Of a DNA stretch of 64,000 nucleotides, positions 50,501 to 62,200 are shown piece by piece. Both the position numbers and the translations under genes were made by a program. Below the pieces are notes generated by a model. The model worked only from the letters and a program-made list of their open reading frames with translations. It had not been told where the DNA came from and ran no database searches. The stretch lies in the NCBI GenBank assembly GCA_034008185.1, contig CM067084.1, positions 10,745,385 to 10,809,384 of the forward strand. Direction: 5' to 3'. The stretch is from Gorsachius magnificus (lineage: Eukaryota > Chordata > Aves > Pelecaniformes > Ardeidae). Positions within the stretch are counted from its first letter, which is position 1, and every line of letters starts with the position of its first letter.

Positions 50501-52691
50501 CCAGCTACAGAGCAGATTCAAGGAATGCAATGAAACCCTAAAAACACTGAAAAACTTATGGAAGTTCCCTTTACAAGTTATGTTCAAAGTCAGAGTAAGG
50601 ACACGATTATTTCAGCGTCCATTTTAAAGCAAAAGGCTCATCAATTTTGCCAGGATTTCAGTCCTGATATCCCGTTTGTTATTAGCAAAGGAGGGCTTAA
50701 ATGTTTCAAAAAAGGCACGTAGCATAAGACAGCATGTCCGATTCAGACAGAGTAATCTCAAATTTAATGGTAAAGAAATAATTGTTAGAAAAGCAAAATT
50801 AATGACCAAGATGAAGCTGAGCTCGGTGGTGACTCTAGCCCTCCAAAATACCCTACTTGTCTCCTGGTGTAAAGGCATTTAGTTTGCAAGTAAAATAAGA
50901 GGAGGCTTTGGCTGTTCTGATAAACTTCATTCATGCATACTTGAACTCTTCAGTAACATGCATGTTTTAACAAGCATCATTTCAAGGATGTCAACAATAA
51001 AAGCTTTAAAAATTAGGAAAAATCTTAGAATCCTAGGACTCTACAAATCCTGAAATACTAGGTTTTAAATAACATCCATTTCCAGCAAAACCTTGGAGCC
51101 TAAAGGAGTCACACTAGGCTTTTTCTGTTTCTGATGGCATCAAGGATGCAAAGAGAAATTTTAATGGCAAACAGCAGAAAAAGAAGGTATGACCTTTTTT
51201 CTACTCACATACTTTACATGTCGGCCTTTATTTTCAAGCCTAGAGCTTTTACTTAACCCTAAATCTTATAGTATATTTTAACATATCAGGCAATATGGCT
51301 TAAGAAATTCTTTTGGATCAACAATGTAAGTTATAGCTTAACAATATCAGACTGAAAGTCATAGATGATGTATTATCACAGCAACACCGAGCTGGCTTAA
51401 GAAGGGCAAAAAATACCAGCTCTTACAAGATTCAAGCAAAGAGATGAACCAAGAGCTTTCCATAAGCAAAACTCAAAAAACATTCTTAATCTTGCAGAGC
51501 GAATATTAATTTCTCTGACTAGAGTTAGATGACTTCATATTAATAATAGCTGCAATTCTTTGCCTTACATGGCTTAATGTGTAACTATAAATAATATGCA
51601 ATTGCTTGATGCTTGTTAAGAAAAAATTATTCTAGTGGTAGCAAAAAAAAGGACTTTCTTCTGGGACGTAACGTTTGTTCATCCTGCTATTTCTACCTGC
51701 TGATTTAGTTTTGATCTCCCCTTCTAGGAAACCAGAAAAAAAATTGGTTTTTTGATCTCTGATTAGCAGAATTTAGCTCAATATATATGGGGTTTTGCAT
51801 ATATTTTCAATCTTTCAAGGAATGGTCTTAGAGATGACTGTTAAGCAAAATTGTCCTGTGCTTCGCATTGCTTGGATACCGTCAGCTTTCACCTCTCTAC
51901 TCAATAATTTCATGACATAATAATAGCAACTTAAATTTTTTTAAAAATCAATTGATAAAAATGCTCTTTTTTCTTGAAATTCTTAGTTTTGAAAACTAAA
52001 TATTTTATTTCAATTTCCTCTGCAGGAAAATTTCATAAAAAGCTGTTGGGTGATATTTTTGGCACTAAACAATTATTATAGTCTTTTTTAAGTTACAGTT
52101 TACTTAATATATTGAGTCCACTGCAACTTAAATAATCCTTAGAGACTCTGAGTCTCTATATTTTATAAACACGGAATGGGCAGTAAAGTGCCTTGATGCA
52201 GCAATTTAGACTAAATGCAGACTGAGTCAAATCCTTCTCGATCCCAGAGCAGAGAGCTACCTACTCTTCCTCCTTATGTTATCCTACATGCCCTCTCTGT
52301 GAAGACAGCAGAGGAGCATGGAGGTCCTATCTCAGCAGGTAAAACCACAGTATTTTTGCCCAAAAGCAGATTTCAGGCATACTTTCTACCTATCTACCTG
52401 TAAAACTACTTTGCAGGCTCAAATTCCATTTTCAATCTGGCCCAGAGTCTTGTGACCTTAAAATATTAACGTAGGTTGAAAAGCATTTCCATGCTAATGA
52501 GCAAATCACACACAAACTCAACTCATGGTGAATACAGAGGTTTGCAAAAGTGGTAGCAAAAGGGTTGTTGTAACTCAGGTGTTCATCCCTGCCCCATGGT
52601 TCTGCCATTGATCCCCCGAGATGAGACTCAGTGACTGTCAGTGGTCGCATTAGGCTTCCGCGCAAAGCAAACAGGCTTCAACAAGTGATTG
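47574..52691. other. 5.1 kb AT-rich DNA, no recognised gene
   Basis: Poly(A) at 49822-49836 and T-rich tracts are visible. A consensus 9-base splice donor (CAG|GTAAGTT) lies on the minus strand at 49638-49639, without a good nearby acceptor. A 200-nt open segment at 48755-48954 on the plus strand follows a pyrimidine-rich acceptor-like site. No domain is recognised in any frame. Confidence 0.55.
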
Positions 52692-52696
52692 TCTTG
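52692..52696. repeat. Target-site duplication, left copy (TCTTG)
   Basis: TCTTG immediately before the LTR start is repeated exactly at 53276-53280 immediately after the LTR end. A 5-bp duplication fits ERVL-type integration. Confidence 0.9.
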
Positions 52697-52824
52697 TGTC
52701 GTGGTTTAACCCTGGCCAGTGACTCGGCACCATACAGCTTCTCACTTGCTCCCCCCCACAGTGGGATGGGGGAGAGAAGCGGAAAGGTAAAAGTGAGAAA
52801 GCTCGTGGGCTGAGATAAAGACAG

Positions 52825-52830
52825 TTTAAT
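52825..52830 (-). terminator. LTR polyadenylation signal (ATTAAA)
   Basis: ATTAAA on the minus strand in the context CCTATTAAACTGTCTTTATC, downstream of the TATA-like site and about 130 bp before the LTR 3' end. The order fits a retroviral LTR. Confidence 0.5.
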
Positions 52831-53011
52831 AGGGAAAGCAAAAGCTGTGCATGCAAGCAAAGCAAAGCAAGGAATTCTTTTACCACTTCCCACAGGCGGG
52901 CAGGTGTTCAGCCAACCCCAGGAGAGCAGGGCTCCATCACACATAATGGTTACTTGGGAAGACAAACGCCATCACTCTGAATGTCCCCCTCTTCCTTCTT
53001 CTCCCCCAGCT

Positions 53012-53019
53012 TCTATACT
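53012..53019 (-). promoter_or_regulatory. Degenerate TATA box of the LTR
   Basis: On the minus strand the sequence CAGTATAGAAGC occupies the position where the family usually has a TATATAA-type box. The box looks weakened by substitution, so promoter activity is doubtful. Confidence 0.4.
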
Positions 53020-53275
53020 GAGCATGATATCATATGGTATGGAATACCCTGTTGGCCAGTTGGGGTCAGCTGTCCTGGCCATGTCCCCTCCCAGCTTCTT
53101 TTGCACCTGGCAAAGCATGGGAAGCTGAAAAAGTCCTTGGCCAGTCTTAGCACTACTTAGCAATAATCAAAACCATCAGTGTGTTATCAACATTCTTCTA
53201 GTGCTAAATCCAAAACACAGCACTATGCAAGCCACTATGAAGAAAATCAACTCTACCCCAGCCGAAACCAGGACA

Positions 53276-53280
53276 TCTTG
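53276..53280. repeat. Target-site duplication, right copy (TCTTG)
   Basis: Exact match to 52692-52696, directly after the terminal ACA of the LTR. Confidence 0.9.
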
Positions 53281-56200
53281 TATCGTCAGGCTGTTAGTGC
53301 ATCATCCAGCTGCTCCGGACACAGCTCTGCTGCACTGCAATAACCGAAGTAGAAGACTTGTGGCTCCATAGTGAAGAAAGCTGTATTATAATTGTGTAAT
53401 AGGCAGCACTGAGGGCCATGGGATAGATGACTCACTAATCTCTTAACAAAAGATTTATGTCTCCACCACAGCCACGAGCAATATATTTCAAGTGATTTGT
53501 TAGAAGTGTGAAAAATGACAGTAAGTGACTAATAAGAAGTCAACCCTGAAAGTGCTCTAATCGTTTCCATGAACATATATCTGGCATACAATTGCAGGTA
53601 GCCACAGGGGACATATGTGGCCAGCAGAGCAAGCACATAAAGGCACAACCACATATAGGAGAAGGACAGCGTTTCTCACCTCTGCACAGGCCTCGGGGTG
53701 GAAGCACCTTTGTGAGCAAAGCATAAAATAAGCCCCTGATCAAGGGCTACAGTATGGAAAACATCCCCGAATGGCAGTGTTAGTGTCTTGTTGATCAGTT
53801 CTTCTCCCAACAAAGTACCATGAGGCAATGACATCTTGTATTGCTCATCTACCTATTGGCAAGTTTGGTTTCACTTCATAACAAACTTGTTCAGAAGTTG
53901 TATTGTTACGATGTAGCGATACAATGTATAACTGCAAAGGTATTATTATCTAAGTGATATGACGCAGAGCACTTAAGTAAATAATTTCTTCATGACAGAA
54001 CCTCACCTACCCTAATCTAGAGGTTGACTCCACCAACCACAGCACACCCAATCCTGCCGTCAACCGTAGTAAGTACAAGGTACAGATCAAGCTAGGCTCT
54101 GAAACGAACTGCAAGCACTTTTACAGTCAGTTATGTTTCAGTCAAAGGACCAAGAAACAGCAAATACCAGATGAAAACATGTGGAACAGCTATGTCAGTC
54201 TGTATGGCGCACAGTTCAAATCGCACAGAATGATTATTGTTTTCCCAAAGTTGCCAAATTTCTTTAAATTCTGTCACCAAAATGTGTTTTATCACAGGCT
54301 TACCTGCCTAAGAAATGACCGATTTCAGGATGTTCCTTGAGCTGCATGGACCTGCAACCCACCTTCAAATATTCAGCGTAGGCATATCAAAAGAGGCTCA
54401 TAAAACTCAGGCCTAAAATAGCAATGCTGATAAGTCTTAAAAATTATAATATTTTCTTTTAATTGTGTTTATCTTTCCAAACAAAGTCTGTGAAGGCATA
54501 TGTTTGTTCTTTATAAATAATTTAGGAGATTGAAGCACAAGGAGGAAGAAATACTTATGAAATCAGAAAAATCACCTTGGGGGAAAAAAAAAAAGGTGGG
54601 GACAATTGACTGTAAGAGGAATCTCTCTAACTTCTGAAGCACTGAAGTTCCTAGAGAGGACTGAAAAACATTCAGAGGATCTTTGATCTGTTTATGAAAA
54701 GGACAGGGTGATATTGTTGTCCGAGATAGCCGAATAGAGAGCTTGATGGCCCCTTGCACTTCTGTGCAGCCGGGGTTAAAATAAACCAATATAAAAAACA
54801 TCATACAGATCACTCTTTTAAAAGTACCACAAGTAAAATAGAATGAAAACCATTTTGTGTCAGACATGCAAAACATTTGGGGTTTTTCCACTGCCTGAAA
54901 CACTGGCCCTCACTCTTTTTGGGATATGCAGGTACCCTATTTTCCATAGTTTGGTTTGGTTTATGATCACATCATCAAATAACTGTTCTTCAGACAAAAT
55001 TTTGTCACTGGTCATGCCATCCATGAAGAAGTATCTTTGTCTGCTAGGAAACACTGAATTCATCCACCTGACATCCAGTAAGGTTGCTTGATGTGGCTGC
55101 CATGTCAATGCCTCTTTTTCTACTGATTAAATTATTTCCATGTTCTAAGTAACAGTTGCAAGCAGCAGGTCCCTTGGAAACTAGCTGAAAGAAATGTTAA
55201 TTTATTTAGTTGGGTCTTTTCACAGTGCATTACTCACAGGTGTTGTAGAGGGTGCGATGCTTAAAAATATAGGTATCTATATGGATATATCAAGTGCTGA
55301 CTAATCTTTAACACATTTTCAGCTCAGAGTTTATGTCAACAGTTAACTGGGACCATAATCATGTGCCCAAACACATCTTCATAAGTATATTACATTTGTT
55401 GCAGACCCGAAGGAAGCAATAAAGTACCTAAAAGTAGTCATGTTCCCTTTCACTGGCTCCTAAATACTGTTTACTATTGAATTTTCTGCTATGTGCTTCC
55501 TTCTCTCCTTCTTCTCAGTCTCCAGGAAAAAAAATGAAGGAAAACCTAGCTTCTGCACTGCAAATGCCTTTCTTTTTTGAACTTCTCCAACTTGTCTGAG
55601 GCAGATGAGTTCTCAACTGGACGCTAACTATCAGCCTACATAGAGGGAACCCTTCACATTAAATAAGAGGTTGCTTAAAGTCAACAAGGTGTGATTCAGA
55701 TAACTTTCAATATAATGGAGGTTCAGCCCATTTAAGTGAAAAGCAGAATTTCTTGGGTGGCTAAAAATGGTGACCAGCATCACAGCGTTAGTCACTGAAC
55801 AACTAGCCTGAAAAGCACCATCCTTGTTCCTTCAGAGAATTCACAGCTTCTTGGGAATGAAAGTCTAAGTCTCATTAAAGAGTGGTCTTACTTTTTAGGT
55901 ATTTTTGAAAATAGTGCTCATGATATTTGCATTATTCTTCAGAAAAGTTCCTACTTAATTGATTCATTTCATATTTTGGCCCTCCAGCCCCCATTTGATA
56001 ATATTTTAAAGCAAATATGTATTGAAGAAAAGGTTTACCAAGTCATTTCCTTGGTAACCTACTTCCTAATGAATCCTTTCATATAATCATGCATATCTTT
56101 ATAAATATACCCTGAGCAATAAACCATGATTGAAATTAATTTTAATTTTCCAAATTAAAAGGTGCGGGAAAAATAAATTAAAAATCAAAGCTTTATGATA

Positions 56201-59200
56201 TATTTTCCTATCAAAATGAAAGTGGCAAATTGAAAACAATAATGATGCTCATCCACAGTTACAACAGAACATCTCAGAATTTGATTTACAATTAGCGGCA
56301 TCTTGAAAATGAGCCATCATTTTACATTTAAAACCACTACCACTCAATCCATCAAGTATTAAAATCTTGATGTTGATTAATGGCATTCTCTCGCGCTGTT
56401 TCTCTCAATGAGGCTTCATAGAAACCAAAGCAATATTATTGAGCATGAAATTAGCACGTTATAAGCTTGCAAACCTCCTCCATGGCCAGTTCAGTTGCTA
56501 CCACTGTGTTCATAAGCAGCAAGTATTTAGTGGTTTGAGAAATTTTAGTATTTTTCCTGTGATATGAGTATAGGACATGTACTTTGGTAGCTTTCAACAC
56601 TGTACTGGCACAGGCCCCCAGCACCTGGAGCAAGTGGGCTGAATGCAGACACCAACTGCTAGAAGGAGATTTCCAGCTGTGATGCTCTTGATTAACAAGC
56701 TGAGGTGACCGAGCAGTACCATTCTGTTTTCCTGTGGAAGCATCGTTATCAAAAAAAGGGTTCAGGAACAAGTAAGATCCATTGGAGTCTGTACCCCTTG
56801 TGCAAGATGAAGGTATAAGGCCTGGTAGCATACAAGGCTGGTCTAAGCAATTGCCCTAGTGGCATTTCAGCTTTATTCCCACTGCTCAGTGTGTCTTATG
56901 TTCTGAGATATGAGGGTTTGCATCCCATCCAAACCACTATTAGAACGGCTGATACTAATACATTTTTTCTTCACACTAATGTTCAGTCCCACTTGCTGTT
57001 AGTATCATCCCTTTTTATGGACAAACTAAAAGGAATAGAAGGGCCCAATTTATTTTTTTTCTTCCTCTTTCATTTATTCTATTGCAGAGCCTCCATCCAG
57101 ATTTGGAGAACAGCAAGGAGAAACTAGAAGATAGAGAAGATGGAATATGGATATCTTGAAAATCATACCTGTTACATCAGTTCAGACTATAAGTAATGTA
57201 GTTTCCTTTAATTTGCAGAAAAATAGTTAATAGTAAACACCCTTTTTTACTGCTATTTCTTTTAAATGTGGATATGACTGAGAACTAATCTTTAGTGCAT
57301 AAGAGCAACTAGGCACAGACACTCCAATTTAAATAGTAAAAATAAAAAAAGAAAGCTTTTATAAATACCACCATAGTTGCAGGCTATTTCATACCCTTAT
57401 TCTTTAACACTTAACAATATTTAGGTGCCAAGTCTCTCCTTAGAAATACAGTTATTTCAATTGGACAAAATGCATGATTTTTGCCATGTGTAATATTGTG
57501 TAAAAATAAGCTTGAAATAGAATATTTAAATGCTAAGATTTTTTAAGAAAATTTTTTAAATGCATTATTTATCGATAGGTAAAAATGCCATTGCATCCTA
57601 AGTATTGTTTATTCATTTGTAGTGGCTTTCCCAAACTATAAAAAATTATTAAAGTATAAAACCAAATTAGTAAATATTAGCCAAGCTCTTACAGAATCTG
57701 ACAAATTGATTTTGTGCATTACATTGTGACTGGATCAATTAGTATAAAATAAACAATGAAACAGTATGAGTGGCTCTGGAAAGACACTGATTTTTTTTTT
57801 TTTTTGAGCTTGTTCCTAATCCTCAAGGAGCTTGGACATCAACTTCAGCGGACAGACGATGAGATCTTTGGTGCTTTGAAAATGGCTTTTGTAAAGACTT
57901 TTTCAAAGAATGATCCAGTTTTTAAAATGGTAATATGGAATAGCTGTGACTAAACAAGCAAAAAAGCCATCTTCAGAGTTTAAATCAGCTACACCCTTTT
58001 GTTTGAAGTGACAAGGCCTATCATTAAACAGGAAAATTTTGCTTCTCCAGCATAACAGACACACCAGCAATGCACTCTCACATTTTCACATTATTACCTT
58101 TCCACACATAATTGGTTTCACACATTTTTGAGGAGTCTAAGCTGCAAGCCATTTGTTTTCTCCCTAGCATGCCGAACCCTGCACCATCACAAAAACTTTT
58201 ATAAAAAATTCCAATACTTCAGTGTTCATCTTATGAACATATTCCACATCCCCAACTACTGCCACACTGCTTTACCTCTGTAGCAAGTTCTTCCTTCAAT
58301 ATCATGCTTCCTAATATTAACCTTTCTTTATACTGTTCCAGGGTACAAGACTGGCCTCCAGCACTGTCATATATTGTTTCTCTCCTTTAATTTAGTTGCC
58401 ATTTCTTAGTCTTTTTGAAAGAAACAAAAAGGAAAATGACTGTTAATTGCTGAAAAAATATAATTTGCAATATAGACACAGAGAACACATTAGTCTTCAA
58501 CCTAATTCCTTTCAGAAAAAAAGAAGCTTCCAAGTGAGAATGGTGAAGAGAGAGAAGGGATGAGGGGGAAAAGCATAAAAGGAATCAAAGAGAAAAAGAG
58601 TCTTTATTTTTTATTTCTAATAATCCATAAAGTATAATACAAGAATTCAGTAAAAAAAGCAGGATAGAGAAATTAGAAAGTCATTTCAGGAATTAGGTAA
58701 AAATGGAAAGAAAACATAGGAAACTAAAAATCCTCCAAACAGAACACATATACAATCGGAGCTGCATACGGAGAGATGATCCCCTGGAAGACCATGGCAG
58801 TGGTGGGGAGGACGGTACAGCATGAGGCAGCTTGTTCGCCTGAGTCAAGGGTCAAAACGCTCTGACAAGGTGTTGGTTGTGGGAATGCTCCGACAGTAGC
58901 TAATGCTAAACTTTCTCTTTATTTGTAACGTATATGGATGTTTAATTAGGGTTAAACCCATAAATAGGGAAGCATCTGATACAGGCAACAACACAAGCAT
59001 GCAGTGTCAGATATCATGCATGTTTAAAATTCACATAATGTATATGTCAAAGATTTCTAACATTCATGACATAGCATATACTCATTACTTGCATGTATTA
59101 TTAACATGCATACAGTCCTCAGGTGATCGATTGACTGACATCAGATTTTTAATGCCTGCTTAGTGCCTTACTTGGAGTCTACTTAAACAGAAAAATCCTC

Positions 59201-62200
59201 AGTGTAATTTAGTAGTACTACTATTTGGTACTTAATCGTAGATGGACGTTCCAAGTGTTCCACCTGAAGGGGGAGGACACAAACACTCCTAAAGACCCCA
59301 GCCAATATATCTGGGAGAGACAGGGAACAGGCAAGCGGGTCTGGTACCAACGCAGACAGCTACACTCCTGCAGTTCCTCATCCCCGCAACCAACACAGTC
59401 TCCTCCACTCAAAATACAATAGCCAAATGAATTTTGGTATCCCCTAAATACCTACATTTATGTCTCCACATGCATATTGAAACTCACTGCTGTAGGCACA
59501 GGACGATGCGGTTGTGCTGCGAGGCCCAGACTAAGAGAGCCCCATAGCCGTCAATCCAAATTCATAACAGGGGTTATCATCTCAGCAACAACATCCTATT
59601 CATGTGGTAACGTGGATCCCGAGAACCTCAAAGAAACCTCACAGGTTTTGAGAACACTCATTTGTATAGACATTAAATTAAATTACATGGCAAACAAAGC
59701 AAAGAAGGGGTTTTCAAATGCTTCCAAAATACAAATGAGACCAAAAAATCCCAAGCAGCAGCAGGTGCTTTTACATATCAGCATTAAAAAAACCAAACCC
59801 ACCATTTTTATCTGAATGAATACAGTCAGTATAGCTGATGAGAGAAAAATGTAGCATTGATGTGAAGCATCATGACTTTAAATTTGAGAATCTAGAACTC
59901 CTTCCTCACCCACACATCCCTCTAAGTCAAAAAAAAAAAAATTCTATAAATTGTATACTGATGACACCAGGAACCAAAGCCACCTAATCATCCTTATGTT
60001 TTCCTGTCATGAGATGAAAGAGTTCCTATATGGCATATACAGCCATACATTCAAGATATTTATAAAAAACTTTAATAATGTAGAAAATTAAAAATAAATT
60101 AAATGCCATTTTGCAATCAAGAAATTAGTGTCTCCGCTTTTCTACCCATTTCTCAGCATGCAGTTTCATTTACTCTCCCTTTTCCTCTCTAGCATCTGTT
60201 TTCTTTCATTCCTCTTGATAGCTGTTTAATTTAACTGAAAATAAGGATTTTTTCCCTTCTCGAAAAAAAACAAACAGGCAACCATTTACCACCCATTACC
60301 TTCCCTTAAACCTCATCATTCTTTTCACTCTATCAACTGTTTTGTCACTGAAATGACTTCCTCTCACACTTTTCCTTTTTACAAGTAATAGTCCAAAGCT
60401 GATGATCTTCTGGAAAACATTACCTCTCCATAATGGCACGTATGAGCTCATTACTTTACCTCTCCCAGTTATACCATCCCCCCACAAGAAACACAGTGAC
60501 TTTTGAACTTCAAAACTTACAGGAGCTGATGAGCAAGGGTTTTTTGCTTTGTCTTTCTTTGCACTGAATCAGAATAGATTTAGCAACAGCTTGACCTGAA
60601 GAGTGAATTGAATCATTAGGTAAAATTGAATGCTTGTAGAAAATACGTAAAATAGCATAGTGATATATAACGTAATGGACTCCTTCAAAAGCTCAACTCT
60701 GCATTGCAACTCTGCAGATGTTGAGATTATTTATTTTGCCTCAGACTTTCGTTCTGTTTGTTCTTTATGAAAGCTCCAGATAAATTCACACAAATTCTAG
60801 GGAGACTTTTTTTTAACCATAATTCTTTGTAGCATTACCAATGATCATTCAGCATACTTAAGAAAAAAAAAAGCTCACTTTCTTTCTTTCTGAAATCCAT
60901 TGATTTCCAAGAATTATTCTTCACCTCAATTAGTATCTATAAAACTATACCTTCACCAAAAATATGTATGTGCTTTTATACATTCCTGAAATAGAGTTTT
61001 AAAATATTACTAAGAAAAAGCAAAAAGTACGTTGTACTCTATATAAGATACCAATTTACCTGTCTGACCTTTGATTAAGTATTTCATTAGTCTCTCAGTC
61101 CTAGCAGCAAGCATTCTTTGGATATAGCATGTATGATTTATTTCAGGACAAGAAATCCAAGTTAAAACAACTTTCATACCTCCTAATGACTTGGCATAGT
61201 GGAGAATCTTCCACAGATCACCTGATGGCAGACGTAGTTCTCTGATTATTCAGTGATGGGAGTTTAGTTGTTACTCACTGCAGATTTTTTATTGATTTAT
61301 TTATTTTTATTTTGTGCTGGCAGTTGTGATAGGGTGATGTACTTTTCACAGCTTTCTAATCACGGACCTATGGAGAAGGTGGGGCCTTATGCAACTTCTT
61401 TTCCCACTTAAGTCACTAACTCCATTTTTTTGTGTCTTCAGTGATTTCTTGGAGATGAGTGAGAGGAAACGACAACACATCTGCTGCTGTGTTCAGTCCT
61501 TCCCCAGTTTGGCTTTCAGGGAACACTTGGGATTCTTCAAGCAGCATTTCTTCTGTCTATGCTCAGAACAGCAGCCAAGCAAACTATCTCTGCTTATTTT
61601 AGTATAAGGGTGAGACTGCATTAATCTATTAAACCCAGAACTGTGGCAATAGGGTTTAATTTTTAAGTTTCCTTTCCACCCAGCTTTTACTTTCCATCTT
61701 GCTTCTTTATTACATTTCATTACAACACCTTCTGTCTTCTTTACTTTGGATTCTGATGCCTTCTTCAGAAGGTCTTTATGGTACCTTCTTCAACACAATT
61801 CTTTCGAAAGCTTTCCTGTCTGAGAAATTCCTTCTTTCCCAGTACTTGTCACATACTGTGGGAAAGTTAAACTTCTCCAGACTTAGGCTGAGCATTGTAG
61901 TCTGAACTAAGTAATGTAGCATGAAGAAAGACCATAATATTAACTTCCAAATTCTTCCATACTGCTTTTTAGAAGGATATTAATTTATCCAGCTGCCAGC
62001 AGTTGTCCTAAACATCTAGGAGGGCAGACAAGGAAGATGGTTTACTTAGACAGCTTCACTATATTAGTCTACTGCAAGTTATTAAACCTTGCCTATAGAA
62101 GGGCTTCCATTAGGCTCTGCTCCTTGGTAACAGTTCACACCGTCTTCTCAGACAAGGAGGGCTAGAAAATGCTTCTTGTATGAATCACGAGCATCACCAA

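Larger units (their letters stand above)
52697..53275 (-). mobile_element. Solo ERVL-type LTR, minus orientation
   Basis: This 579-bp element has TGTCGTGGTTTAACCCTGGC at its left edge and GCCGAAACCAGGACA at its right edge. The minus strand thus begins TGTCCTGGTTTCGGCTGGGG, the well-known start of an abundant avian ERVL LTR. It is bounded by a perfect 5-bp duplication (TCTTG). On the minus strand the order is U3, a degenerate TATA box (53012-53019), then ATTAAA (52825-52830), then the 3' end. No internal retroviral sequence flanks it, so it is a solo LTR. The 60-95-codon open frames inside on both strands are incidental. Confidence 0.95.

Noticed and set aside
54511..54903. 130-codon minus-strand ORF, with an adjoining frame at 54860-55108
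   Set aside because: Contains an FFFF low-complexity run from an A tract and no domain; the adjoining frame briefly looked transposase-like but no catalytic motif could be found.
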